Positions 17,860 through 26,176 of a stretch of DNA of 64,000 nt are shown here, in pieces (within the stretch, counting starts at the first letter, position 1; every line of letters begins with the position of its first letter). The DNA comes from Thermomonas beijingensis. Lineage in GTDB: Bacteria; Pseudomonadota; Gammaproteobacteria; Xanthomonadales; Xanthomonadaceae. Location of the stretch: positions 620,001-684,000 of the forward strand of contig NZ_JAIQDJ010000001.1 in NCBI RefSeq assembly GCF_020034655.1, in the 5' to 3' direction. Below the pieces are notes generated by a model, which was not told the origin of the DNA, searched no databases, and was given only the letters and a program-made list of their open reading frames with translations. The position numbers were made by a program, and so were the translations under genes.

Positions 17860-18687
17860 ATGCCCAAGAACAATACCATCGCCGTCGCTGTGGCCGCCTT
17901 ATTGGTTGGTGGCGTGGCCACCGCCGGCTACATGAATAGCCGCAGTCACTCAAACACGACTCCCGTGCCACAGGCCGTGCCCGTCGCCGCACAATTACCT
18001 GCACCGACCACCGCAACTGCCTCTGCACCAGCGACGATGGCGGCCCCGCTTGCAACTGGCTTGATCTATGCCGATGTGCTGGATGTCAAACCAATCAACG
18101 CACGCGAGCCGCTGTATGCCAGCGTGATTGGCAGTGAGCCGATTCGCGAATCCAATACCGTCAACACGCCGCAGCAGGAATGCCGTGACGTGGTAGTGCA
18201 AGAACGTTTACCCGAACGCGATGGCAATGTCGGTGGCACGGTGGCCGGCGCGCTGATCGGTGGTTTGGTGGGCAATCAGGTGGGGCGTGGCAATGGCCGC
18301 AAGGCCGCGACTGTGGCCGGTGCGGTCGGTGGCGGCTATCTCGGGCATGAAATCGACAAGCGCCACCAGGGTGGTCGCGTGGTCGATCGCACCGAGCGTC
18401 AATGCCATACCGTGAATGCGTCCTCCACCCGTTCGCAAACCGTGGCTTGGAACGTCACCTATCGCAATCCCGATGGCAGCACCGGCCAGATGCGCATGGA
18501 CAAGAAGCCCGGCAGTCGCATTGCGTTGGGTGATGGCAGCAGGACCGTGGGCTATGACGTCACCTATCGCTACAACGGCCAGCAGCGCACCGTGCGCATG
18601 GATCATGCGCCGGGCACGCAGTTGCCTGTGATCGATGGTCAGGTGGTTACGCAAACGGCATCGGTCGAGGGGCCGGTCAGTCGCTGA
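17860..18687 (+). CDS. Glycine-zipper 2TM protein with a duplicated C-terminal unit
   Basis: 275 residues. The N-terminal hydrophobic segment (7-24) is an uncleaved anchor or signal, followed by a Pro/Ala/Thr-rich linker. A glycine zipper of the 17 kDa surface antigen type lies at about 125-165 (GGTVAGALIGGLVGNQVG). The C-terminus contains two tandem copies of one unit: WNVTYRNPDGSTGQMRM (198-213) and YDVTYRYNGQQRTVRM (232-247), each followed by a short Pro-Gly turn. A related unit ends the protein at 1805. Probably an envelope protein of unknown role. A strong hairpin follows the gene. Confidence 0.75.
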   Translation: MPKNNTIAVAVAALLVGGVATAGYMNSRSHSNTTPVPQAVPVAAQLPAPTTATASAPATMAAPLATGLIYADVLDVKPINAREPLYASVIGSEPIRESNTVNTPQQECRDVVVQERLPERDGNVGGTVAGALIGGLVGNQVGRGNGRKAATVAGAVGGGYLGHEIDKRHQGGRVVDRTERQCHTVNASSTRSQTVAWNVTYRNPDGSTGQMRMDKKPGSRIALGDGSRTVGYDVTYRYNGQQRTVRMDHAPGTQLPVIDGQVVTQTASVEGPVSR

Positions 18688-18715
18688 GCCTGTTGCGACA
18701 GTCGTGAACCGCCCC

Positions 18716-18742
18716 AACGGGGCCGGACACTCCGGCCCCGTT
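18716..18742 (+). terminator. Intrinsic terminator
   Basis: A perfect 12-bp stem (AACGGGGCCGGA / TCCGGCCCCGTT) with a 3-base CAC loop, starting 28 bases after the stop of the glycine-zipper protein gene and followed by a short pyrimidine-rich run. Confidence 0.75.
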
Positions 18743-18874
18743 TGCTTTCCGGCAGAACGTTCGCGGACACTGGCAAGAACGGCATTTTGCACAGAATAAT
18801 TGGGCAAATCGAACGTACCGATTGCACGGCCTGCGCGATTACAATGGCGGTTCGTCCAAATCGACCTCGCATCC

Positions 18875-20038
18875 ATGGCCCTGCATCCGTACGATCTGTT
18901 TGATGTCCGTTCCCTGCTCAGTGAAGAAGAACGTGCGGTGCAGGACACCGTGGCGCGCTTCACCGACGAACGCGTGATTCCGATCATTGGCGATGCCTTC
19001 GACCAGGGCCGTTTCCCCAAGGAATTGGTGGCGGAAATTGCCGATCTGGGGCTGCTGGGCAGCTCGCTTCCCGAGAAGTACGGTTGCGCGGGTTTGAATG
19101 GCGTCAGCTACGGCCTGATTTGCCAGGAGCTGGAACGCGGTGATTCGGGTATTCGCAGTTTCGTGTCGGTGCAAAGCTCGTTGTGCATGTACCCGATCTA
19201 TGCCTATGGCAGCGAAGAGCAGCGCCAGCGCTGGTTGCCGGACATGGCGGCAGGCAAGGTGATCGGCTGCTTTGGTTTGACCGAACCGCACGGCGGTTCC
19301 GATCCGGCCAACATGAAAACCCACGCCAAGCGCGACGGCGATGATTGGGTGATCAATGGCAGCAAGATGTGGATTACCAACGGTAATCTGGCCGATATCG
19401 CCATCGTGTGGGCGCAGACCGACGACGGTATCCAGGGCTTCCTGCTGGAAAAGGGCATGCCCGGTTTTTCCGCGCAGGAAATCAAGCACAAGATGAGTCT
19501 GCGTGCGTCGGTGACGAGCGCGCTGTTCTTCGACAATGTGCGCGTACCTGATGCCAGCCGCCTGCCCAATGTGAAGGGCTTGAAAGGCCCGCTGGGCTGC
19601 CTGACCCAAGCCCGCTACGGGATCACCTGGGGGCCGATCGGTGCGGCGATTGCCTGCCTGCATGAAGCGCTGAATTATTCGAAAGAACGCATCTTGTTCG
19701 ACCGCCCGGTGGCGGCCACGCAAAGCGCCCAGCTCAAGCTGGCCGACATGGCGCGTCGCATCACCACCGCGCAATTGCTGGTGCTGCAATTGGGCCGCCT
19801 GAAAGATGCCGGCACCATGCAGCCGGCACAGGTGAGCTTGGCGAAGTGGAACAACTGCCGCATGGCGATTGACATCGCCCGCCAGTGCCGCGACCTGTTG
19901 GGCGGTGCCGGCATCACCACCGAGCACGCCGCCATTCGCCACGCACTGAATCTGGAATCGGTGATTACCTATGAAGGCACCGAGACCGTGCACCAGTTGG
20001 TGATTGGCCGCGAGCTGACCGGCATCAACGCGTTCTGA
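18875..20038 (+). CDS. gcdH: Glutaryl-CoA dehydrogenase (acyl-CoA dehydrogenase family)
   Basis: 387 residues over the full acyl-CoA dehydrogenase fold: N-terminal helices, the FAD-binding segment CFGLTEPHGGSD near 132-143, and the C-terminal catalytic base E367 in ITYEGTETVHQL. The TQARYGITWG segment (244-253) is typical of the glutaryl-CoA branch, which dehydrogenates and decarboxylates glutaryl-CoA to crotonyl-CoA in lysine and tryptophan breakdown. The start at 18875 gives MALHPYDLFDVRSLLSEEER; the open frame upstream has no matching family sequence. A transferase partner gene is not visible nearby. Confidence 0.85.
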   Translation: MALHPYDLFDVRSLLSEEERAVQDTVARFTDERVIPIIGDAFDQGRFPKELVAEIADLGLLGSSLPEKYGCAGLNGVSYGLICQELERGDSGIRSFVSVQSSLCMYPIYAYGSEEQRQRWLPDMAAGKVIGCFGLTEPHGGSDPANMKTHAKRDGDDWVINGSKMWITNGNLADIAIVWAQTDDGIQGFLLEKGMPGFSAQEIKHKMSLRASVTSALFFDNVRVPDASRLPNVKGLKGPLGCLTQARYGITWGPIGAAIACLHEALNYSKERILFDRPVAATQSAQLKLADMARRITTAQLLVLQLGRLKDAGTMQPAQVSLAKWNNCRMAIDIARQCRDLLGGAGITTEHAAIRHALNLESVITYEGTETVHQLVIGRELTGINAF

Positions 20039-20046
20039 TCTTGCTC

Positions 20047-20072
20047 GTCATTCCGGCGTTTGCTGGAATGAC
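20047..20072. repeat. REP-like palindromic element
   Basis: An inverted repeat with arms GTCATTCC and GGAATGAC. The stem can extend inward by three more pairs, one of them G-T, leaving a GTTT loop. The GTCATTCC...GGAATGAC pattern is that of short intergenic palindromes found scattered in many proteobacterial genomes. It sits in the 51-base gap between gcdH and the GNAT gene. Only one copy was noticed in this window. Confidence 0.5.
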
Positions 20073-20089
20073 AAATCGGAGAGATCATC

Positions 20090-20635
20090 ATGGCGTTCCC
20101 CGACATCCACATCGAAACCGAGCGGCTGATCCTGCGCCCACCGCATGCCGAAGATTTCGATGATTTCGCGCAGATGCAGGGCGATCCCGATGCCGCGCGC
20201 TTCATCGGTGGCGCGGTGAGCCGTGCGGAAGCTTGGCGGCGTTTTCTGTGGCAACCCGGCGCGTGGCTGGTGCAGGGGTTTGGCATGTTTGGGGTGATTG
20301 AGAAGGCCACCGGATTGTGGCTGGGCCAGATCGGGCCGTGGAAGCCGGAAGGCTGGCCGGGCAACGAGATTGGCTATGCGTTTCACCCGCGTGCTTGGGG
20401 TAAAGGCTTTGCCACAGAAGCCGGTAGTGCCGCCATTGATTGGGCATTTTCCAGCCTCGGCTGGAGCGACATCATCCACTGCATCGATCCGGACAATATC
20501 GCCTCACAAAATGTGGCGAAGCGCTTGGGCTCGACGCTGCAGGGCCCGGGCACCTTGCCGCCGCCGTTTGAACATGTGGCCATCGAGGTCTGGGGCCAGA
20601 CCCGTGTGCATTGGCAACAACGACACCTGCCTTAA
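20090..20635 (+). CDS. GNAT family N-acetyltransferase (RimJ/RimL type)
   Basis: 181 residues. It starts HIETERLILRPPHAEDFDDF, a hallmark of the RimJ/RimL-like acetyltransferase_3 branch, and has the FHPRAWGKGFATEAGSAAID segment forming the acetyl-CoA pyrophosphate loop, followed by a HCIDPDNIASQNVAKRLG strand-helix near the end. The acceptor is unknown; the branch acetylates ribosomal protein N-termini or small amines. A good GGAGAG lies upstream of the ATG. The E1 gene follows 18 bases later, so co-transcription is likely. Confidence 0.8.
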   Translation: MAFPDIHIETERLILRPPHAEDFDDFAQMQGDPDAARFIGGAVSRAEAWRRFLWQPGAWLVQGFGMFGVIEKATGLWLGQIGPWKPEGWPGNEIGYAFHPRAWGKGFATEAGSAAIDWAFSSLGWSDIIHCIDPDNIASQNVAKRLGSTLQGPGTLPPPFEHVAIEVWGQTRVHWQQRHLP

Positions 20636-20653
20636 TTCAATCACGAGAACAGC

Positions 20654-22930
20654 ATGAGCTTCGCCACCGTTCCCAATCCCATTCCGGCCCGCATGAAGGG
20701 GCTCAACCGCGCTGAAATTTGCGATGTCAATTTCAGCGAGTTTGTGAAAGGTTGGGCGGGCACGCCACAGTCAAAGCCGGCGCCGGGGGAAGCCATCCTC
20801 GAGGGCAGTGCACTCACTGCGCAGGGCTTTCGTGAGCTGTTTGAATCGCAGTTGATTTCACGGCATCTGGATTTGATGGCGCGTGTGCTGCGCGTGCAAA
20901 ACAAGGTTTTCTACACCATTGGCTCCAGCGGTCACGAAGGCAATGCGATGGTGGCGCGGGCGGCGCGGCATACCGACCCGGCCTTCTTGCACTATCGCAG
21001 CGGCGGCTTCATGGCCGAGCGCTTCCGCAAATTGCCCGGCATGGATCCGATCATGGATTCGGCACTGAGTTTTGCCGCCAGCGCCGAAGACCCGGCCAGC
21101 GGTGGCCGCCACAAAGTGTGGGGCAGCAAGCCGTTGTGGGTGTTGCCACAAACTTCGACGATTGCTTCGCACCTGCCCAAAGCATTGGGCACGGCGGTGG
21201 CGATTGAAGCGGGCAAACGCATTGGCCATGCATTGCCAATCCCCGAGGATAGTATTGCTATCTGTTCCTTCGGTGATGCCTCCAGCAACCATGCCAGCGC
21301 GCAGACCGCGTTCAACGCCGCCTCTTGGACGGCCTATCAAAAACTGCCCGCACCGGTGCTCTATGTGTGCGAAGACAACGGTATTGGCATCTCGGTAAAA
21401 ACGCCAAGTGGCTGGATCGTGGAGAACTTCAAGCACCGTCCGGACCTGGACTATTTCTTTGCCGATGGGCTGGATTTGGCCGCCGGCTACGGTGATGTGC
21501 TGCGTGCGGTAGAGCACTGCCGCAAGACGCGCCGGCCCACTTTTTTGCATCTGCGTACCAACCGCATCATGGGTCACGCCGGCACCGATTTTGAAATCGA
21601 GTGGCGCTCGATTGAAGAATTGTGCGCGGTGGAAGCGACCGATCCACTGCTGCGCAGCGCGGCCATCGCGCTGGAGTCGGGCTTGATGGGCAAGGACGAG
21701 ATCCTTGCGCTGTACGAGGACACCCGGCGCAAATGTTTTGCCGCCGCCGAAGATGCCGACCAGCGCCCGCGCATCGAAACACTCGAGCACGTGATGGCCC
21801 CGCTGGCCCCGTACACGCCGGACAAGGTGGCCGCGGAAGCGGTGCGGATGCCATCGCTGGAGGCGCGCATCAAAGCCTTCGGTAGCGAGGACAAGTTGCC
21901 GGAGAAGCAAGTCCAGAAGCATCTGGCAATCCAGATCAATCAAGCGTTGCACGATTTGTTTGCGAAATATCCAGAGACGCTGCTGTTCGGCGAGGACGTG
22001 GCGCAAAAGGGCGGCGTGTACACGGTCACCAAGGGCCTGCACAAGGCCTTCGGCAACAAGCGCGTGTTCAACACGTTGCTGGATGAAACCATGATCCTCG
22101 GCATGGCGCAGGGCTTTGCCAACATGGGCATGTTGCCGATTCCCGAGATTCAATATCTGGCGTATTTGCACAACGCGATTGATCAGCTGCGTGGCGAAGC
22201 GTGTTCGCTGCAATTCTTCAGCAATAATCAATTTGCCAACCCGATGCTGGTGCGTATCGCCGGGCTGGGCTACCAACGTGGGTTTGGTGGGCACTTCCAT
22301 AACGACAACTCGGTGACTGCGCTGCGCGATATTCCGGGGCTGGTGGTCGGTTGTCCCTCGCGGGGTGATGATGCCGCGATGATGCTGCGCACGCTGGCCG
22401 CGCTGGCCAAAGTGGACGGGCGCGTGTGCGCCTTCCTCGAACCCATTGCGCTGTACATGACCAAGGATCTGTACGCGGCCGGCGATGGCCAATGGCTGAC
22501 CGACTACCCGGCGCCCAACCAAGCCCTGACCTTGGGCGAAGAACGTGTGTACCACCCGGACGCCAGCGACTGCGTGATCTTCAGCTTCGGCAATGGCATG
22601 CCGATGAGCCTGCGCGCCGCACGCCAGATCGAGGCCACGCATGGCTGGAAGGTACGGGTGGTGGATCTGCGCTGGCTGGTGCCACTCAACCACGCCGCCA
22701 TCGCCAAACATGCCGGTGAATGTGCGCGCATCCTTGTGGTCGATGAAGGCCGCCACAGCGCCGGTATCAGCGAAGGCGTGATCACCGCGATCACCGAAGC
22801 CGGCCACGGCGGCAAGCCACTCCAGCGCGTGGTGGGGGCGGATACCTACACCCCGCTGGCCGGCGCGGCGTTCCTGGTCATCCCCAAGGATGAGGACATC
22901 GTGGCGGCGGCGGGGTTGCTGGCAGCGTGA
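20654..22930 (+). CDS. Branched-chain 2-oxoacid dehydrogenase E1, alpha and beta subunits fused
   Basis: 758 residues. The N-terminal half (about 50-400) is the thiamine-diphosphate-binding alpha part, with the motif SFGDASSNHASAQTAFNAA near 213. The C-terminal half (about 420-755) is the transketolase-like beta part with LLFGEDVAQKGGVYTVT and EGRHSAGISEGV. It would decarboxylate 2-oxoacids from Val, Leu and Ile and pass the acyl group to a lipoyl E2. E1 alpha and beta are separate genes in many bacteria; here they are one polypeptide. No E2 or E3 gene is in the window, so these must lie elsewhere. A 14-bp perfect hairpin follows. Confidence 0.85.
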   Translation: MSFATVPNPIPARMKGLNRAEICDVNFSEFVKGWAGTPQSKPAPGEAILEGSALTAQGFRELFESQLISRHLDLMARVLRVQNKVFYTIGSSGHEGNAMVARAARHTDPAFLHYRSGGFMAERFRKLPGMDPIMDSALSFAASAEDPASGGRHKVWGSKPLWVLPQTSTIASHLPKALGTAVAIEAGKRIGHALPIPEDSIAICSFGDASSNHASAQTAFNAASWTAYQKLPAPVLYVCEDNGIGISVKTPSGWIVENFKHRPDLDYFFADGLDLAAGYGDVLRAVEHCRKTRRPTFLHLRTNRIMGHAGTDFEIEWRSIEELCAVEATDPLLRSAAIALESGLMGKDEILALYEDTRRKCFAAAEDADQRPRIETLEHVMAPLAPYTPDKVAAEAVRMPSLEARIKAFGSEDKLPEKQVQKHLAIQINQALHDLFAKYPETLLFGEDVAQKGGVYTVTKGLHKAFGNKRVFNTLLDETMILGMAQGFANMGMLPIPEIQYLAYLHNAIDQLRGEACSLQFFSNNQFANPMLVRIAGLGYQRGFGGHFHNDNSVTALRDIPGLVVGCPSRGDDAAMMLRTLAALAKVDGRVCAFLEPIALYMTKDLYAAGDGQWLTDYPAPNQALTLGEERVYHPDASDCVIFSFGNGMPMSLRAARQIEATHGWKVRVVDLRWLVPLNHAAIAKHAGECARILVVDEGRHSAGISEGVITAITEAGHGGKPLQRVVGADTYTPLAGAAFLVIPKDEDIVAAAGLLAA

Positions 22931-22936
22931 TACCCG

Positions 22937-22967
22937 CCACACGCCTTCCATCTTGGAAGGCGTGTGG
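22937..22967. terminator. Bidirectional hairpin terminator
   Basis: A perfect 14-bp stem (CCACACGCCTTCCA / TGGAAGGCGTGTGG) with a 3-base TCT loop in the 48-base gap between the convergent E1 and PepSY protein genes. Confidence 0.75.
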
Positions 22968-22978
22968 TAGCCACAAGG

Positions 22979-23605
22979 TCAAGCCAGCGCCAAGCCCACA
23001 ATGGCTGCAAACACGCAGGTGGCAAGCCCCATCACGCTGAAGACCAGTGTGCGCGGGCTGCGGCCACGGGCCCACATCCAGATCCCCGACAGGCCCAGCA
23101 ACACCATGCCGATGGCGAAGCTGTCGGCCAGCAGCACCCACAGCAGGCCACCGCCAATGGCTTTGTGCAGGCGGTTGAGTGCGGCCAGCGGCGAGTGATG
23201 GCTACGCTTGAGGGTGGCGGTGTCGCTACCCGGCATGTATTCCACCGACCACGAATTGCCCGCCGTGCCGCCACTCAAATTCCACTTCGGGGCAGGCTTG
23301 CCTTCACTGCCACCCGGCCCACTCTTGCGGATGAGCTGGGCATCCAATTGCCGATGCTGGCGCAACCACAGTGAGAGCTGCTCTGGTGTTGCGCGGGCGT
23401 CTGCCGGAATACGGAGTGTGATGCGTGCGGTTTCGGTGCTATCGCCTTGTGGCCAAGCGCCATCCCCGATGCGATGGTTCATCACCAGCCCGGTATAGCC
23501 GTACAACATTGCGGCCAGTGCGCCCCAGGCGCCAATCCATAAATGCAGCTGACGCACCCAGCGGTAGGTGATATTGCGGCGGCGATTTTGCGTGGTGGTG
23601 TCCAT
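22979..23605 (-). CDS. PepSY-associated membrane protein
   Basis: 208 residues with three hydrophobic segments: about residues 20-40 (LHLWIGAWGALAAMLYGYTG), 150-170 and 180-205. It resembles a short member of the PepSY_TM group, many of which are iron-regulated inner-membrane proteins, some acting as ferric-siderophore reductases. The ATG at 23605 lies eight bases after the stop of the siderophore receptor gene, so the two are translated from one transcript. A part in ferric-siderophore handling is inferred from this pairing. The reductase-type heme histidines cannot be confirmed by eye. Confidence 0.7.
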   Translation of the reverse strand: MDTTTQNRRRNITYRWVRQLHLWIGAWGALAAMLYGYTGLVMNHRIGDGAWPQGDSTETARITLRIPADARATPEQLSLWLRQHRQLDAQLIRKSGPGGSEGKPAPKWNLSGGTAGNSWSVEYMPGSDTATLKRSHHSPLAALNRLHKAIGGGLLWVLLADSFAIGMVLLGLSGIWMWARGRSPRTLVFSVMGLATCVFAAIVGLALA

Positions 23606-23613
23606 CGTGATAC

Positions 23614-25749
23614 TCAGAACCGGAAGTTCACGCTGACCCATGCACTGCGCGGTGCGCCGGGGCTGATATTGCTATTGCTGTTGGCACTGGCGAAATAGCG
23701 TATGTTGCCCAGATTTTCCACATTGAGCTGGAGCTGCAAGCTGGGGTTGAGCGTCCAATACAACGCGGCATCCACGCGGGTGAATGCAGGAATGGCGACC
23801 ATGTTATCCACGCTGGCATAAAAATTACCGCGATAGATCACGCCCAGTCCTGCGCCAAACCGGTCGCTGAAGTCATAGCGGTTCCATAGCGATGCCGAAT
23901 GGTTGGGCAGTTGCGCCAGCGTGTTGCCTTTTACCGCCGTGGCCGATTGCGTGGTGGTGATCTCACCGTCTTGCCACGCATAACCGCCCATCACTTGCCA
24001 GTGCTCGGTCAGGCGGCCGGCCAGGCCAATTTCCACGCCCTTGCTGTATTGGCCATCAACCAAGATGAGCTTGGTCGAATCCGCAGGATCCGTCACTGCG
24101 ACATTGCTGCGCTGCAAGCGGTACACCGCAAGACTGGCTTGCAGATCCTTGCGGATATCCCACTTCGCGCCGATTTCGCGGTTGCGGAAACTTTCCGGCT
24201 TCAGCGCGGCATTGCTGGCCGACAGCGAGGCCAGTTGGTCCCCGGCGCGTGGCTGGAACGCTTTGCTGTAGGTGGCGTAGAACGACACCGTGTCCAGCGG
24301 CTTGTAGATCAAGCCCGCACGCGGCGACAGCATGCCGTCACTGCTGCTGAAGTTTTGGCCATTGCGGTTGTTGTGCAGGTCCACGCGGAAATCGTCGTGG
24401 CGCACGCCTACGATGGCCTGCCACTGCGGCGAGAATTCAATTTGATCTTGCAGATACAGCGCCGCGGTTTTGGCGATGCCGTGGTTGTCGGCATCGGTAG
24501 CACTTTGGCTGAAGGTTGCCGGCACATTGACGTTGGGGTTGGATAGCGGAACGATATTCGCGCCCGGTGCAAAGTATGCGGTGGTGCGGTAGTTATCCGT
24601 AGCCTGGCGTGCCAGCTCCACACCGGCAAGGACGGTGTGATGGAGCGCACCGGACGCCACTTTCCACACTAGATCCGTTTGGTTGAACAGGTTGCGGCGC
24701 GAGCTGTCACTGCGATAACCGGCCAGCGTCACCCGTGTGCCGCTGGCATCCACGCTGCTTGGGAAAATGTTTTGGTAGTACTTGTCGTAATTGGCCAGGC
24801 GCAGGTGGTTGCGCAGGTTGAGGTTGTCGCTGAATGCGTGGTCGAGGATGGCGTCGAACGCCGCCACATCGGCTTCGGTGCGGCTGAGTTTTGGGTTGCC
24901 GAAGAACGTTGATGGGGGGGTGTTGACCGGGCGGCCATTGAACGATGGGATGCCGCGGTCAGCGGTGCGGTCATCGTGAAACCTTTCAAACGACAGTTGC
25001 AGGCGTGTGGCCGCACCGACGTCAACGCTGAAACTGGGGTTGATGCCGTAGCGCTTCAAATACGCATCGTCACGGAAGCTGTTCGAATTTTCATAGACCG
25101 ACGTCAGGCGGAAGCCGGCCGACTCGCCAAAGCCAATGCCGTAATCCAAGGTACCACGCCGGCGCAGGCCGGAGCCCAATTGCAAGGTGCCGCTGGCATG
25201 GTTCATGCCATCGGCCAACTTAGTGATGCGGTTGATCACGCCGCCGCTGCCGCCACGGCCAAAGATCATCGCGTTGGCACCTTTCAATGCTTCGGCGCGC
25301 TCCAGGTTGTAGGTATCGCGGTAGTAGGCGATGTCATCACGGATGCCATCCACATAGAAATCGGCATTGCTGCTGTTGCCACGCATCACCGCTTGGTCGC
25401 GGTTGCCCTCGCCCTGTGAGGTGCCCACGCCGGGGATGTAACGGAAGGTATCGGACAGGGTGGTGATGGCCTGGTCGGCCACCAGTTTGTCGGTAATCAC
25501 GGTGACGGCTTGCGGCACATTGATCAGCGGGGTGTCGGTCTTGGTGGCACTGCGCGTTTGCCGCACCTGATAGTCCGGCAGGTAGCGTTGGCCGACCACG
25601 ATCACCGTATCCACATTCTTCGTGGGGTCGCGCTTGGCGTCCTCTTCGCTGGCGTCACCGGCAAAGGCGTGGGCACTCAGGATCAGGCCGATGGCCAAGG
25701 TCAGTGGGGTGCGAAGCGGACGAAAAGCAGCAGAACAGGAAGGCGACAT
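23614..25749 (-). CDS. TonB-dependent siderophore receptor
   Basis: 711 residues with a signal peptide (about 1-31, ending HAFA). Plug-domain features include DTPLINVPQAVTVITDKL and RAEALKGANAMIFGRGGSGG, typical of the FhuA/FecA/FpvA-like siderophore receptors, and the beta-barrel ends in RF (WVSVNFRF). It imports a ferric siderophore across the outer membrane using TonB energy. A Fur-box-like sequence lies 52-70 bases upstream. The PepSY membrane protein gene follows immediately. The ligand cannot be named from the sequence, and no siderophore biosynthesis gene is in the window. Confidence 0.9.
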   Translation of the reverse strand: MSPSCSAAFRPLRTPLTLAIGLILSAHAFAGDASEEDAKRDPTKNVDTVIVVGQRYLPDYQVRQTRSATKTDTPLINVPQAVTVITDKLVADQAITTLSDTFRYIPGVGTSQGEGNRDQAVMRGNSSNADFYVDGIRDDIAYYRDTYNLERAEALKGANAMIFGRGGSGGVINRITKLADGMNHASGTLQLGSGLRRRGTLDYGIGFGESAGFRLTSVYENSNSFRDDAYLKRYGINPSFSVDVGAATRLQLSFERFHDDRTADRGIPSFNGRPVNTPPSTFFGNPKLSRTEADVAAFDAILDHAFSDNLNLRNHLRLANYDKYYQNIFPSSVDASGTRVTLAGYRSDSSRRNLFNQTDLVWKVASGALHHTVLAGVELARQATDNYRTTAYFAPGANIVPLSNPNVNVPATFSQSATDADNHGIAKTAALYLQDQIEFSPQWQAIVGVRHDDFRVDLHNNRNGQNFSSSDGMLSPRAGLIYKPLDTVSFYATYSKAFQPRAGDQLASLSASNAALKPESFRNREIGAKWDIRKDLQASLAVYRLQRSNVAVTDPADSTKLILVDGQYSKGVEIGLAGRLTEHWQVMGGYAWQDGEITTTQSATAVKGNTLAQLPNHSASLWNRYDFSDRFGAGLGVIYRGNFYASVDNMVAIPAFTRVDAALYWTLNPSLQLQLNVENLGNIRYFASANSNSNISPGAPRSAWVSVNFRF

Positions 25750-25800
25750 GGGGTCTCATGGGCATGTTGCAGCGCAAAACGCGCCGAAGTTGCGCATGCT

Positions 25801-25819
25801 AACGAGAATGATTCGCAAA
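25801..25819 (-). promoter_or_regulatory. Putative Fur box upstream of the siderophore receptor
   Basis: On the minus strand the site reads TTTGCGAATCATTCTCGTT. Ten of thirteen positions of the core GATAATCATTATC agree. It is 52-70 bases upstream of the receptor start, where repression by Fe-Fur would be expected. Confidence 0.6.
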
Positions 25820-25846
25820 TGCAATAATGAGGGTGGACAAAGCAAA

Positions 25847-26176
25847 TCAGCGATCGTCACGCACCAGCACTTGGCCGTTTTCGACCTTGACCGGGAACTT
25901 TGCCACTGGCTCATAGGCGGGCGCGCACAGTGCTTTGCCATCGCGAACATCGAACTTTGCGCCATGCAGCACGCATTCCACTTCGCCGCTGCCGGCATCG
26001 AAATGGCCGGCCGACAGCTCGAAATCCTCATGTGTGCACTGGTCTTCCAGCGCGTACAGCATGCCATCCAGATTGAACACGGCGATGGGTGTCCCGGTGA
26101 TGTCATCGAATGCCACTTTCATTTCGCCGGGCAGCAGCTCGGCAGTGGTGCAGACGAAGGTCCAAATGTCGCTCAT
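25847..26176 (-). CDS. Rieske [2Fe-2S] ferredoxin
   Basis: 109 residues forming a single Rieske domain. The cluster ligands are C47/H49 (CTHEDFEL) and C68/H71 (CVLHGAKFD). It resembles the free ferredoxins of ring-hydroxylating dioxygenases and NirD-like proteins: an electron carrier in the cytoplasm. Its start overlaps the stop of the GNAT gene by four bases (ATGA), so the two are translationally coupled. No oxygenase gene is nearby, so the electron acceptor is unknown. Confidence 0.88.
   Translation of the reverse strand: MSDIWTFVCTTAELLPGEMKVAFDDITGTPIAVFNLDGMLYALEDQCTHEDFELSAGHFDAGSGEVECVLHGAKFDVRDGKALCAPAYEPVAKFPVKVENGQVLVRDDR

Noticed and set aside
16335-17921. 528-codon minus-strand open frame opposite the symporter gene
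   Set aside because: Gln/His-rich shadow translation; the plus-strand symporter has all family signatures. The same frame would extend the alkaline phosphatase gene region without support.
20858-22951. 697-codon minus-strand open frame opposite the fused E1 gene
   Set aside because: Composition is that of an antisense shadow and no motif is recognisable; the plus strand is clearly coding.
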